Below, piece by piece: positions 1-11,571 of a stretch of 64,000 bases of DNA (position 1 is its first letter; the number at the start of each line of letters is the position of its first letter). The position numbers and the translations under genes are program-made. The notes under the pieces are model-generated. The model was not told where the DNA came from. It did no database searches and was given only the letters and a program-made list of their open reading frames with translations. Source of the DNA: Rana temporaria (Eukaryota > Chordata > Amphibia > Anura > Ranidae); NCBI RefSeq assembly GCF_905171775.1, contig NC_053492.1, positions 282,258,938 to 282,322,937 of the forward strand. Direction: 5' to 3'.

Positions 1-68
1 ATAACTTTTACTGCCCACCGGGTGAACCTTCTGACGTCAGGCATGTTATCCGTGGCACCCATGTAGAT

Positions 69-1870
69 TTGGTTTTACCGCCATGGATTGCATGCAGGCC
101 TGCCTCTTCCTCTCCTCATCCTCCTACTCCATCCTCCCTCTCCTCCTCGGCTGACTCCTCATTTTCCGATGCTACCGTCTCTTCCGCTGCGACGCCCAAG
201 ATCCCCAGAACCTATTTGACATGCCAGGTGAGATGTTGCCATGCTGTGCTGCGTCTGTTGTGCCTGGAAGACAAGAGCCACATTGGTCCTGCACTCCTTT
301 CAGATTTGCGTTCACAGGCAGATCAGTGGCTAACACCACTCAATTTGACAGTTGGTAAAGTGGTGTGCGAAAACGGTGCCAATCTGCTGAGCGCGCTGAA
401 ACAAAGCAAAATTACACACGTGCCATGCACGTCCTGAACTTAGTTGTCCAGCGATTCATTGCCAAATACCCTGGGGTCCAGGACGTCTTGCGGCAGGCCA
501 GGAAAATCTTGGCTTATTTCAGAAGATCTTACACGGCCATGGCTCACCTTGCTGACATTCAGCGGCAACACAACCTGCCGTCAGACATCTTATTTGTGAC
601 TGCCTGACACGATAGAACTCAACATTGTATATGCTTGATAGGCTGCTCCAGCAGAAACATGCAGTTAACGACTACCTGTACGAACTCTGCGGCAGGACAG
701 GTTCTGGGGAGCTTGGTTTTTTTTTCACCATGCCAGTGGCTGCTCATGCGCGACTCAGACTTCTGCGGCCATTTGATGAGATCACCAAACTGGTCAGTCG
801 CAGCCAGGGCGCCATCAGTGACATCGTACCTTACGCCTTCTTTCTGGAGCGTGCATTGCGTTGTGTCATTGATCAAGCCGTGAAGGAGCAGGAAGATGAG
901 GAAGTCGCAATGCTGGATGAATTCCCAGGGGGGCTACTCCTCCTGAGACAAGTCAACAACTGAAGTCTGAAGAGGAGTCAGAGGAGGATGTGCCAGGCAG
1001 AGTAGGAGGAGCAAGAAGAGCATGTTTTAAACCTTTCTGGGATCCCTGGTGTTGTCCGTGGATGGAGGAACGAGGATGATATTATCCTGGATGATGAGCA
1101 GGAGCCAGGCCAGTACAGCGCTTCCAGTTTAGTGCAAATGGGGGCCTTCATGCTCCAGTGTTTTAAGAGGGACACCCGTATAAAAAGCATAAAGGGCAAG
1201 GACCAGTACTGAGTGGCAACATACTTAGACCCCCGGTACAAACAAAACATGACGGAAATGTTACCACCATCACAGAGGGCTTGATAGCCCTCTGTGATGG
1301 TGGTAACATTTCCGTCATGTTTTGTTTGTGGCCTGAATGCAGCACTTCCAGGCCTTGCTTCGAGAAATGCTGCATTCTGCTTTTGTGTCCGCTGGCAGAG
1401 GAATTTCCACTCACAGAGAAACAGTTTTGGGTACCAATCCAACAGCGCCTGTAAGAAGAGGGCAGTTTGAAGATGTGTTGGTCACTAATGATATGAGATC
1501 ATTCTTTCAGCCGACCCATTGACAGCTGTCCTCTGGATCCAGCATCAGGGAACGCCTAGACTGACAGGTGTCCGACTACATCGGATTAACGGCCGATGTA
1601 GATGCACTGAGAAGTGATGAACCCCTGGACTACTGGGTGGGCAGGCTTGACCTCTGGCCAGAGCTTGCACAATTTGCAATGGAACTGTTGGCTTGCCCTT
1701 CGTCCAGTGTCCTGTCTGAAAGGACGTTCAGCGCAGCAGGGGGGGTCATGACCGATAAGCGCACTCGCCTAGCTCACAACAGTGTTGATTACCTCACATT
1801 TATAAAAATGAATGAGGCATGGACCTTGGAGGAATTCATGACCAGTAGACCATGTTTCATTCAAATTCAG
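69..1870 (+). pseudogene. Broken hAT transposase (ZBED-like)
   Basis: The protein is spread over several frames and has stops. At 270-430 a frame reads LEDKSHIGPALLSDLRS then CENGANLL, which resembles the RNase H-like core of hAT transposases where TDN(A/G)AN carries a catalytic Asp; here Asp is replaced by Glu. A frameshift near 420-430 leads to HVLNLVVQRF and ILAYFRRSYTAMAHL. Another frame (625-960) has YMLDRLLQQKHAVNDYL and LLRPFDEITKLVSRSQGAISD. Then follows TYLDPRYK-like sequence near 1218-1245. The frame at 1568-1860 is the C-terminal hAT dimerisation domain: PLDYWVGRLDLWPELAQFA, then PSSSVLSERTFSAAGG and KRTRL. The BED zinc finger expected at the N terminus is not seen and may lie upstream. 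With frameshifts, the stop after 1210 and the palindrome at 1238-1329 it cannot make a full transposase. Family assignment is firm; the exact boundaries are not. Confidence 0.88.
1238..1329. repeat. Perfect palindrome, 44-bp arms, inside the transposase
   Basis: Bases 1238-1281 are the exact reverse complement of 1286-1329, with a 4-base spacer (TGAT). The left arm encodes part of the DPRYK region of the transposase. The right arm is its inverted copy and breaks the coding frame. All 44 pairs match. Confidence 0.97.
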
Positions 1871-2163
1871 GTGGATGCCTGTGGGCTAATTTTTTGGGCC
1901 TGTACTGGCCGACACTTACTTCTGTATCCGGTGAATGCCTAATGTACACCAGCCACAGAATACAAAGTTGTTTGCTGTCAGGTGAACGCCTGTGGCCGTG
2001 GGATAATTTATGGGGCCTGTAATGGCTGACACTTACTTCTGTATCCGGTGAATAGCTTAATGTACCTCCAGCCACAGAATAAAAAGTTGTTTGCTGTCAG
2101 GTGAACGCCTGTCGGCTAATTTTTGGGGCCTGTAATGGCCGGCACTTACTTATGTATCCGGTT
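1868..2163 (+). repeat. Tandem repeat, about 111-119 bp, 2.6 copies
   Basis: Units begin CAGGTG(G/A)A(T/C)GCCTGT at 1868, 1979 and 2098. Each contains GGCCTGTA(A/C)TGGC, ACTTACTTCTGTATCCGGTGAAT and CCACAGAATA. The third unit stops at 2163. The block follows the stop of the transposase frame and looks like a subterminal array of the hAT element. Confidence 0.9.
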
Positions 2164-2374
2164 TTTCACTTAATACTTCTGGTAGGTCAGTGTCCATGTT
2201 GTGGGACTATTTGTGCACAGCTAGTAAGTATTTTGTGGCTGCAAATATGACCTGCAGCTTTTTAATATTCGCCTGCCATTAAAGTCAATAGGGCCCGCCG
2301 CGAACTTGTGGTTCGCAAGCATTTGCGAAAGTTCGCGGTTAGCGTTCGCGAAACTTCCCGTCACTACACATGAT

Positions 2375-3067
2375 ACAGTGGCTGTTCGTGATATTGTCAA
2401 TAGTGTCGGTTTAATCAAATAAATAGAAACTCATTAATGAAACCTTTTCTGCTCACAAGGAAGCAAAGGAAACATGGTTCATGTGCATGTATCATGCCGA
2501 GATAATCATTATATTCAGAAAGACGGATTATAAAACTTTGACTTTTAAAAAGGTTCCTCTTCCAAAACAATGCAATTACTGGTTTCACAATCGTCAAGAT
2601 TATTTCTTTTGATGATTGTAACATATAAGAGAATATTCATTTAAGAAATGTTCTCTTTAACCAAAGACCCTTCAAAATATTTTCAGATGCTGCCAGCAGG
2701 CACCAAATTATGACTTTGCGCAATTCAATCATGCAGATGCACAACAAGTTGAGTGTTTTAGAATGTAACCTCTGAATCTTGGTTCAGCCATTAGCTCATG
2801 CTGTTGCACTCCAATTATTGCAAAACGTTTTAGGGCCATATAAAGGCCATTGATAAAAAGGAAATAAGTAAAATAGCATTAAGGATCTCGGTTCACCTCA
2901 TTGCATTAGCGCCAGATGCATTCTATTAAAAAATAATAATTAACAAGAAGCACTAGGAACAAGGCTGCAGAGTCGAAAAAGTTAAAACAAGTTTTAGATC
3001 TTACAAGCTTATTCCCTAATGGAAAATTAATTATAGACAGTCGTGTCACTTCCATAAACATGTTTTC
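2375..3067. other. AT-rich stretch, no feature seen
   Basis: I see no conserved coding frame, inverted repeat or recognisable element here. Confidence 0.5.
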
Positions 3068-3071
3068 TAAG

Positions 3072-4119
3072 TGTAGTGCTACCCCTGAAGGAGCCGCTGG
3101 TTTGTTGTTGGGATCGGCGTATTAAGTTACCTTAGTGCGGTCTAGGGGTGTAGTTGGAGAGCAGAGTATTGAGCGAATGTCCAGACACGGAATAGAGGTT
3201 TTCCAAAGCTTTATTTCCAAGCCAACACGGCCAACATAAACATCAAATAGGAAGAAAAGGTTGATGAAGAAAGAGGGAGAACTTTGCGGTATCAGGCCTG
3301 GATAAGAACTGAGCAATTCTGCTCTCAGTAGTACCAAATTATAGTTCGTCGCCACTCTAGCCAGAGTGGGTAAAGTGCCCCCGGACAGACTCCTGCCACA
3401 AGCCTGGCAGCCGAAGTGTCACTTTAGATTGCTGGGAGGAACAGATCTCTCTCACAGACCTGGCTCTAGGCTTCTGCCACAGGCCAATTACTTGAATGAG
3501 CTAAATGGACGAATTGAGCGAATCCTCGCAGTAGATTTTAGCATAGGTCAAAGCGTACCTGTCAGCATTCCGGTCACCAGATCCCCAATTGGTTTGTTCA
3601 AGCCCTGTTGGACAACCTGCCTCCGGGTTCTCCTCAAGCCGGCCCCCCAATCGAACGGCATCCAGCCTGGGATCCTCTCAATAGAACTGGGGACCCAGTA
3701 AGTCACTGGGGCCCCTCTCAGCAACATAGAGCTCCGCGTAGCATTCGACCCCGGCCTGGAAGGCCATCACCGGGGGCCCGTTGGATGCGCGCACCCTAAA
3801 GGTAGATGCCGAACCTGGAACCCGCGGGAAGAACCAATAAAGATGGCGTCTGCCACAGATATACTCTCCCCCAGCATGCCCCGCGAGGGAAAAACTCCTC
3901 TAATTGGCTGCTGGGGAAAATTGCTCTGCCAGAACCCCTCTAGTGCCACCTGTTGCCCAGGGGTGGAAACAACACCCCTGGAGCGCAGGCTGACCTACAG
4001 AACATTTCTGGAGTGACAGCAGCCCAAATTTGACAAATTGTGAATGGGAGCAAGAATAACTCTCCCATTCCCCACTAACTTTAGCGTAGTGCCCATACTG
4101 GAAGTAAGGGGGCGCTACA
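3072..4119 (-). mobile_element. Probable solo LTR
   Basis: The element begins TGTAGTGCTACCCCTGAAGG and ends GGGGGCGCTACA, so it runs TGTA to TACA, and is flanked by the 4-bp repeat TAAG (3068-3071 and 4120-4123). TG...CA ends with a 4-6 bp duplication are typical of an LTR. On the minus strand AAATAAAGC near 3205-3215 could be the poly(A) signal, giving the orientation. Related copies start at 5919 and 56651. A DNA transposon with short TIRs is the alternative, since the ends are also imperfect inverted repeats. The frames at 3122-3799 show no retroviral motif. Confidence 0.6.
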
Positions 4120-4123
4120 TAAG

Positions 4124-4610
4124 GGTACAAATTCACTTTATATGCATATACTGTATCTACAGCTGTTTATTAGGTTGGTATATTTAAAAGCTGCTTTTAA
4201 AGATATCAGTAAGAATTATCACTACTTTATTAAAATTGTAGGGGTGGGCACTAGAATCCCTATGAACCACATATCAAAATGTATTTTAATCTACTTCATA
4301 GTAACTAACTTGATTCAAGCTTTTACATTTCAGCTGTTATTTATGACAGCTCTAGTTATGACGGGTTGCCATAGCATGCAGTTCTTGTTTCAGACGTTTA
4401 TAGTAGTATTAAACTGAAAAGCAAAACATTTTATATATTGCAGATCAACAATTCTTAAACATGGTGGCTGCATTGGTTTATTTATTTTTTCCATTATTTT
4501 CTTCTAGTGATCTGGTCAATTACTCACGTTCTTCCTTAGGGTGTCTCCACTGTGGATGGAGCAGCAATAGAAACACATTTGGACATTGTTAATCTGGGGA
4601 AAGGGTGTTG
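4124..4610. other. No feature seen
   Basis: Low-complexity AT-rich DNA. The 91-codon frame at 4142-4417 shows no conserved pattern. Confidence 0.5.
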
Positions 4611-4956
4611 TTAAGCCTCGTACACTCGTACGGGTTTCCCTGCTGACTTTTTACCATCGGGAAACCCGAGGGGAAAACCGAGAACCTGCTCGGTAACTTT
4701 TCCCCTTTACACAAGACCGGGTTTCCCGACAGGAAAACTGCCATGAGAGCTTTGGTCGGAAATACTGGCCGTGTGTATGCTCTCATAGGAAAACTGCTGG
4801 GTTAAAAACCTTCGGGAATCCCGGCGGGAAAAAAGAGAGCTGGTTCTCTTTTTTTTCCTGACAGTTTTCCTGTCGGGAAAACTGCGATGGTGCATACACA
4901 CGGCCAGTTTTCCCGGCCAAAAGCTCTTTTGGCAGTTTTCCCGATGGTGTGTATGA

Positions 4957-5228
4957 GGCCCCGTACACACGACAGAGTTTCTCGGCAGAATTCACAGAGA
5001 AACTCGGTCAAAACCCGGATTCTGCCGAGAAACTCTGTCGTCTGTACAGTTTTGGCTCGATGGAGCCGCCGAGGAGCTCGACGAGAAAATAGAGAACATG
5101 TTCTCTATTTTCTCGTTGTTCTATGGGAGAAGGCGGCCCGCCGAGCTCCTCGGCGGCTTCATCCCAGAACTCGACGAGGAACTCGACGTGCTTGGCACGT
5201 CGAGTTCCTCGGCCGTGTGTACGGGGCC
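4957..5228. mobile_element. Family C element nested in 4614-5235
   Basis: TIRs GGCCCCGTACACACG and CGTGTGTACGGGGCC are flanked by TGA on both sides (4954-4956 and 5229-5231). Removing the element and one TGA restores the right TIR of the outer element (GTGTGTATGAGGCT). The middle is strongly palindromic (GAGGAGCTCG...CGAGCTCCTC). Confidence 0.85.
5081..5116. repeat. Perfect 36-bp palindrome
   Basis: Bases 5081-5098 are the exact reverse complement of 5099-5116, centred on AACATGTT with no loop. The palindrome lies in the middle of the nested family C element. Confidence 0.95.
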
Positions 5229-5238
5229 TGAGGCTTTA

Positions 5239-5914
5239 GATGCACTAGCAGATTTAGATGGACGCAGATTTAGACGAACTTGACTAACAATCTAAAAGCA
5301 AACTCTAGCTATAAGTTTTTAAAGCAGAACTTTACCCAAAACAGTTTGATAACAATTATTATTCTTTAACAAAAGAACATACATTCCACATTAAAATGTA
5401 TGCTACCAAAATTTGTGTGTGCTGTAAATTGCCTCCAGAATTGTTTCTTCTTGCTAAAGGCCACCATTTTGTTGAAGCCCGGTGCAGTCACTTCCTGATG
5501 GGAAACTCTGCCATCTCTCAAAAACTATATGTCCCTTTCCTTTCTTCAATTAAAATAAGTACATTTCGAGCCTTGAGTCTTGGCTCAGATAGAGAGGAAG
5601 GCTGACACAAGCTTTACAGTGCTGAAAGTCACAGGCTGCCAATGAGCAAGAAAGGAGAGGATCTTGCACCTCAAGAGATATAATCACACTGGCACTTTGA
5701 TTTGCACAATGGACTTTTTATACAGATTGTTGCACAGACACTTGCACTGGTCACTTTTTATGTATATACATATAATTGATGAATTGTTTTTTGGGGGGGA
5801 TTTATTTTGTTGAGCACATAGTTATTTAGTCATATGTAAGAGCAGCACTTTTTATTTTTTTTGTTATTTATCGAGAAAGAAGAGAATATCAGGAAGATAA
5901 GATAAGACACTTTA
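5239..5914. other. No feature seen
   Basis: AT-rich DNA without recognisable genes. The 69-codon frame at 5396-5605 has no conserved motif. Confidence 0.45.
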
Positions 5915-5918
5915 CTTA

Positions 5919-6422
5919 TGTAGCACTACCCCTGAAGGAGCTGCTGGTTTTGGTTGGATCTACACTCGGGCTATCAACCCCTGAAACTGTCTCGAACCCC
6001 TCCCTTGGCACAACTGGTATAGGTAAAGATTGTGGAACCCACTGGTTGCTGGGGGGCACAATAATATCACACCACAGTAAGACTTGCAAAATAAGTTGTT
6101 ACCTTGTATTGCCCTCTGATCCCACGGGACAATAGATAGACTGCACACAGGTTTGCACTTAACCAAGGAAAACTTTACTTGGTAAGAAAAAAAAGTACAT
6201 GAACAAAATTAATAAGGTACAGTGGACTGCTTACAGGGCCCTGTAAGAGCCAATGATAATAAATATTAACAGGTTGGATTATCACACTTAACACAGACCT
6301 TAACACAGCAAAGGGATCCCTCCAGCAAGGTATATCCAGTGCTGAAGCACCTCTTCACCAGGCTTCACCTAACTGTCAGCAAAACTGAGTAGATTAGTAT
6401 ATTAAATACTGCAAGTCTAAAA

Positions 6423-6502
<80 letters not shown>

Positions 6503-7431
6503 ATAGTTTAATGTCTGACTTTACCTAACAGGCAGTCCTTGAATACGTGTTTTACTATGGTGGTTTGGTTGATCAGACCAAACCTTAATACGATCGTTTC
6601 TCAAAAGTTAGTTGTTATCTTTGCTAGCATAAGTTAGTGCACAATAAGAAATGTGTAATCCAAAGGGAAACAGATAGAACTGGCAAAGAACATCTAAATG
6701 ATTAAAGCGGATTAGTCACTCACACGCCAAGTCGCCTGCTACACAGTCACTTCCGGGTGCTACGTATCCCACACGTGGCGTGTTGGCCTTCAAGTAGCAA
6801 TGGGAAGTCTACACGATCCACCTTCCTGCAACACAGTCAATATTGTTGGGCAGGTGCCGTCTCACTTAATCAGGCCTGGCTTTTCTGAAACACTCCGTAT
6901 ACAAAATCCTGATCCTTGGCCTCTACACCAACGACAGTTCCCGGTCTTCACACGGCCGTCACACACTGTCCATCAAACAGTTCACCAGTTGCTCTTGGAT
7001 GCAGCCCGGACTCTGTCAGGAATTCCCCTTTCAGGATGGCCGATCCGAACAGGCTTGAGCAGGCCCAGGCTTCTCAGGCCTAGGCTCCCAGAGACAGGCC
7101 TCAACACAGGCCTCCTACTTGCTCGAAGAGGCGGTCCCTTAGAGAGTGAGACAAAGACATCCTCTTTCTTAAATCCTTTCACCCAGCAGGCTGTGTGGGG
7201 TGCAAATTACTTTAGGATGGCACAGTTGCACTCTGGAGATTATAGTCTGTCAATTAACCAGGGCAATGAAGTCTTTATCACCCTGTACTTCAATTCCCAT
7301 CATACGTTGCTGCACCAGGGTAAAACCAAGGAGGTGGCTATAACAAAAATTGGCCACCGGAGGCAGCCGAGTTCCTTCTTTATCTGTAAACGGTAGTCTT
7401 TTATCCACATCAAAAGTGGCACCTTGCTACA
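5919..7431. mobile_element. LTR-like element related to 3072-4119
   Basis: The start TGTAGCACTACCCCTGAAGGAGCTGCTGG matches the start of 3072 and of 56651. A plausible end is CTTGCTACA at 7423-7431. Flanks are CTTA and CATA, so the duplication is not exact. A long (TA)n tract lies inside. The longest frame (6800-7396, 198 codons) is rich in Pro, Arg and Leu, has no retroviral signature and follows GC-rich repeat DNA, so I do not call it a gene. Confidence 0.45.
6424..6505. repeat. (TA)n microsatellite
   Basis: About 40 TA units, interrupted once by TTT at 6488-6490. Confidence 0.97.
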
Positions 7432-8023
7432 CATATAAGTTTAACTCTTTTTTTTTGTCTCTCTGGCAACAGAGTTTGTCCTGTCACCTCTACTGCTGTT
7501 TTTTTTCTCCCTCCCTAATCTGTTTCTCCTCCGCACAGTCTGTGTCATTCCTGTTGCTTTCTTCCCACTTCAGCAACAGCTCTGATTTTAGGCAAAGTAC
7601 CAAGAATAGAGGGCATCTAAGCATGTGCAGATCAGGGTGAGAAAGTGTATTACTGGATTTTAACCACTTCAGCCCCGGAAGATTTGGCTGCTCAATGACC
7701 TCGCCATTTTTTTGCGATTCAGCACTGCGCTGCTTTAACTGACAATTGTGCGGCCGTGCAAAGCTGTACCCAAAACAAAATTGATGTCCTATTTTCCCCA
7801 CAAATAGAGCTTTCTTTTGGTGGTATTTGATCACCATGAGGTTTTTATTTTTTGTGCTATAAACAAAAGAAGAGCGTCAATTTTGAAAAAACACAATATC
7901 TTTTACTTTTTGGTATAATAAATATCCCAAATTTAAAAAAAAAATACATTAGTTTCCTCAGTTTAGGCCAATATGCATTCTTCTACATATTATGTAATAA
8001 TCGTATATTGATTGGTTTGTGCC

Positions 8024-9337
8024 AATGACGCAGATTTAGCCAATGACGGCTCTTATGTAGGTGAGAGCGGGGCCACCCATCACGTGACCCCGTCATGTCA
8101 CTGGGGAAGCCTGGGCATTCCCTTGTGTCAGAGGGGGACGGGGTCACGTGACGGGTGGCCCCACCCTCACCTACATAAGAGCTGTCACTGGTTGAAGCCA
8201 CGTCATTCACCGGGCTGTCTCCAGTGGAGACAGTCGATGCGTGCACTGGATGGACATCTTTTCAAGGAGATCTTCTCATCGCTGGACCCCGGCGGAGAGG
8301 AGATCAACTATCGCAGGATACCAACAGCGTTGGAGCGGAGACCGAGAGTGGATTACCTCCGCTGGATTATTTTTATTTTCTCCACGGTGTGTTTTTTTTA
8401 CAAGTCTTCACACTTTCTTAGTGAAATGGTAGAGGTACAATGTACCCCATTACCAATTCACATAGGGGGGAAAGGGATCTTGGGGTCCCCTTTGTTAAAG
8501 GGGTCTTCCAGATTCCGATAAGCCCCCCGCCTGCAGACCCCCACAACCACCGGGCAAGGGTTGTGGGGATGAGGCTCTTGTCCCCATCAACATGGGGACA
8601 TGGTGCTTTGAGGGGTCACAGACCCCCAAAGCATCCTCCCAATGTTGAGGGCATGTGGCCTGGTACGGTTTAGGAGGGGGGCGCTCTCTCGTCCCCCCTT
8701 TTTTTTTTGCGGCCTTTTGTGGATTTTTGGGGGGAACTCCACACCATTTTTTTTTTATTTGGGGTGGAGTTTTTTTTTTATTTGACACAGGGTTCCCCTA
8801 ATATCCATACCAGACCTGAAGGGCCTGGTAATTGAATTTGGGGGGACCCCCACGCTTTTTTTATTTTTTTATGAATGACTTTTCACTGAATTGCCGGGAT
8901 CCGACAATTGATTATAGCTGCGAGTGATTTTAAATGACTTTTTTTCCTTCAGAAATGACACTTTGTGCAGGGACAGTTGTGCACGTTAAACAAGTGCTAC
9001 TTCACAGGCATACTATACACACCCCATAGGTACGAAATTTAAAGGAATATTTTACTTTTATTGTTTCACTTTAAGCATTATTAAAATCACTGCTCCCGGA
9101 AAAACTGACGTTTTTAAAACTTTTTTTGCATTAATACATGTCCCCTGGGGCAGGACCCAGGTCCCCAAACACTATTTAGGACAATAACTTGCATATTAGC
9201 CTTTAAAATTAGCACTTTAGATTTCAAACGTTCGAGTCTCATAGACTTTAACAGGGTTCTAAAGTTCACACAAACTTTTGGTCTGTTAGCAGGTTCTGGT
9301 GCGAACCGAACGGGGGGGGATGTTCGGCTCATCCCTA
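8024..9337. mobile_element. hAT element, left arm deleted
   Basis: The right end GGCTCATCCCTA (9326-9337) matches the ends of 20200-22336 and 43865-45216. The next eight bases (GTGATCAG, 9338-9345) belong to the family B target. From about 8420 on, the sequence matches one arm of the 20200-22336 element, and 8195-8400 matches the reverse complement of its centre. The left terminus and adjoining family B bases are absent, so one deletion probably removed both. Confidence 0.8.
8040..8191. repeat. Inverted repeat, 55-bp arms
   Basis: 8040-8094 pairs with 8137-8191 with five mismatches, all transitions; the loop is 42 bases. The arms contain GGGGCCACCC and CACGTGACCCCGTC. The frames at 7983-8521 follow from this repeat and are not genes. 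Confidence 0.93.
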
Positions 9338-9862
9338 GTGATCAGTGATTTTTATTGGGGTTGCGATATTGTGGCGGGCAGATCGGACACCTTTGGAACA
9401 TTTTTGGGACCAGTGACAATTATACAGCGATCAGTGCTATAAAAATGCACTGATTACTGTAGAAATGTCACTGGCAGTGATGGGGTTAACACTAGGGGCA
9501 ATCAAGGGGTTAACGGTGTTCCCTAGTGTGTGTTCTAACTGTGGAGGGATGGGACGGACTAGGAGAGATGACAGATCGGTGTTCATACTTTGTATGAACA
9601 CACGATCAGTCTCCTCTCCCCTGAGAGAACCAGGATCTGTGTGTTTACACACACAGATCCCGGTTCTCGCTCTGTCATGAGCAATCACATGTGCCCAGCG
9701 GTCATTGCACCCACTGGGCATTTTCATCTGCTCCGGCAGCGAGCCGCGGGCACCTCTGGCGGTGTGCGCACACCCCCTAGTGGCCAATAGGCGAAGCGAT
9801 GTAAGGTAATGTCGTTTCAAACAAAGGGAGCCAACCTGCCGCAGTAAAACTGTGGCGGCTGG

Positions 9863-11324
9863 TCCATTTATATAAACAGTATAGGCACTTTTTATGATTT
9901 ACACACCTATATGTGCAAAGGGGCCCTAAGGTGACCTATCAGGACTAAAGTTCAACTTTAAGCAGTTACAGAAAACTGTTTTATTTTTTTTCCTTTTGGG
10001 ATAAGGGTTTTACATAAATAAATAAAAGCCTACAATTCTAAGCATTTTTACTGGACAGCCTGACCTGCTAAAGGAAGCTAAAAAATAACAAACTTACTGG
10101 CAGCATTACCAGGTGTAAATAAGCAAAAATGTCTAAATAATGAAACCTAATGCAGCTACCACAGCTCAAATTGATAAGCTGCAATATATTACATTTTTGG
10201 TTTTTGGGTTTACTAACACTTTAAATCAGTTTTCATTGAAAATGCTACTGTTGCTTTTGGGCAACAAAATGGGTAATTCCAATTTTTAACTTGGCTTTCG
10301 GAGACTTGAAATACACCACAATATCACCAGATCAATATCGCAATCTATTTCAGCGTTACAGTTTTTTCAGTATTTTTTTATTAGATCAGTTACATTTGGT
10401 GTGGTCACCTCTACCCAGGGATGTTGGTGCTAAATGTTTGACAAATTGTATATTGATTAAGAAATTTGAAACATAATAATCTGAAGCTAGCAATGTAATT
10501 GCTTATAAAGTACGGCATAGGTTTGCTTGGATGTATGAAAGCTTAGCCCATGCTATTTTGTTTAAATATTGGTGTTTCATTATGATATTCATTGTGATAG
10601 TATAGTCACAGAAAGAATTGTAGATTAGGATTAGATTTAGAGGTTGGGTGAGGAATAAGAATGGCATTAGAAACAGTTTAGGGCTAAATTTAGAGAATAT
10701 GTTGTTGCTAAACTAATAACTTCCAAATATGTAACAACAAATGTACAATTTGTTGGTGCCAAAAAAACACATTCTAAGTTTTTCACAGCAAACAATTTTA
10801 ACAACTTTAAAGCGCAAGTGTACATTTATCAAATATAATCAATATTTGCCTTTGCCTGTAGCCCTGCAAAAATAACTAAGTTGCAAGGGAGACCTGTTTT
10901 GCCAATGACCACAAATTTCAGATACTAAGCCTGAAAACGTTCAGCAATGTGACTACATGCAGTTCCATACCTGCAAAAGCATCGTATAGCTTGAAGACAG
11001 GAAGTAGCTATTTTTCGGGATGAGTGAGGAACCAATTTTTCATCTGTAAATAGCATATTCTAGAAGCAGTCAAGAGTGGCTGAAGCAGGAACAGCACTGG
11101 ATGTAAAACTAGAAAAGATGGGCAGAAACTATCTTCCGCTATACTTTTATCAGATGAAAACGAATGTGCTGCATTCATCCATACTTCAAACTGGCATCTA
11201 TCAACTTCTACAACCAATAGCTTAACTGAGATGCAATTCAATTGGCCTAGTTTTAATAAAAAAGGGATATTAAAAAATAAAAATAAAGTTACCTTGCAAA
11301 AAATAATTTTGTTAGGCTCCTTTT
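9863..11324. other. Low-copy AT-rich stretch
   Basis: I see no gene or element. The frames at 10291-10476 and 11008-11241 are short, without conserved motifs. Confidence 0.45.
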
Positions 11325-11330
11325 AAACTG

Positions 11331-11507
11331 TGCAGCGCAGTGTACTGTACCCACAGATTTTTGAGTGTGTTACCTGTGCTTTGCGCATGCAGATCATACA
11401 AGACCTTGAGGTGCGCTTTCAGAAAATGCACCAAAACCGCTTCGATAGAAGTCTATGGCAAAGCGCAGGTAACCCATACGAAACCTGTGGGTACACTGTG
11501 ATGCACA
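11331..11507. repeat. Imperfect inverted repeat, about 50-bp arms
   Basis: Left arm 11331-11385 (GTACCCACAG, TTACCTGTGCTTTGC) pairs imperfectly with 11458-11507 (GCAAAGCGCAGGTAA, CTGTGGGTAC). It may be a small MITE; I found no clear duplication. Confidence 0.7.
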
Positions 11508-11571
11508 TCTAATATGGGAAAACCACACCACATCAGTCTTACTCATCTGTCTGTCTTGTACACATGTTTAA

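Larger units (their letters stand above)
1..2366 (+). mobile_element. hAT-superfamily DNA transposon, left end outside window
   Basis: The stretch holds a broken hAT transposase (69-1870), a 3' tandem-repeat block (1868-2163) and a terminal region rich in short TTCGCGAA-like inverted motifs (2270-2350). The right end reads CTTCCCGTCACTA at 2354-2366, so the TIR would begin TAGTGACGGGAAG, the usual TAGNG form of hAT ends. The left end lies upstream of the window, so the expected 8-bp duplication (CACATGAT, 2367-2374) cannot be confirmed. The right boundary is inferred from the TIR form only. Confidence 0.75.
4614..5235. mobile_element. Family C element (PIF/Harbinger-like MITE), split by another copy
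   Basis: The left end is AGCCTCGTACACTCG and the right end, beyond a nested copy, is GAGGCT. Both sides carry TTA (4611-4613 and 5236-5238). The interior has repeated GGGAAAACTGC-type blocks in both orientations. A second element of the same family (4957-5228) sits inside its right TIR. Three-base TTA/TAA duplications are characteristic of PIF/Harbinger; no transposase is present. Confidence 0.75.
7664..9862 (+). mobile_element. Family B TTAA element, interrupted by a hAT
   Basis: TTAA at 7660-7663 is followed by CCACTTCAGCCCCGG. The family B body runs to about 8023 (GATTGGTTTGTGC) and resumes at 9338 (GTGATCAGTGATTTTTATTGG). Comparison with copies at 31854 and 58588 shows that about 95 bp between these points is missing. 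The variable hairpin lies at 9563-9615. The right terminus is decayed and the end near 9862 is approximate. Confidence 0.8.

Noticed and set aside
978..1442. 154-codon reverse frame over the transposase
   Set aside because: Shadow of the transposase strand and of the palindrome; no conserved protein pattern.
6800..7396. 198-codon open frame, the longest in the window
   Set aside because: It lies in LTR-like repeat DNA, is rich in Pro, Arg and Leu, has an overlapping reverse frame and no known motif.
7983..8521. Overlapping frames of 87 and 169 codons on opposite strands with similar peptides
   Set aside because: Both follow from the 55-bp inverted repeat; the similarity of the peptides is due to that palindrome.
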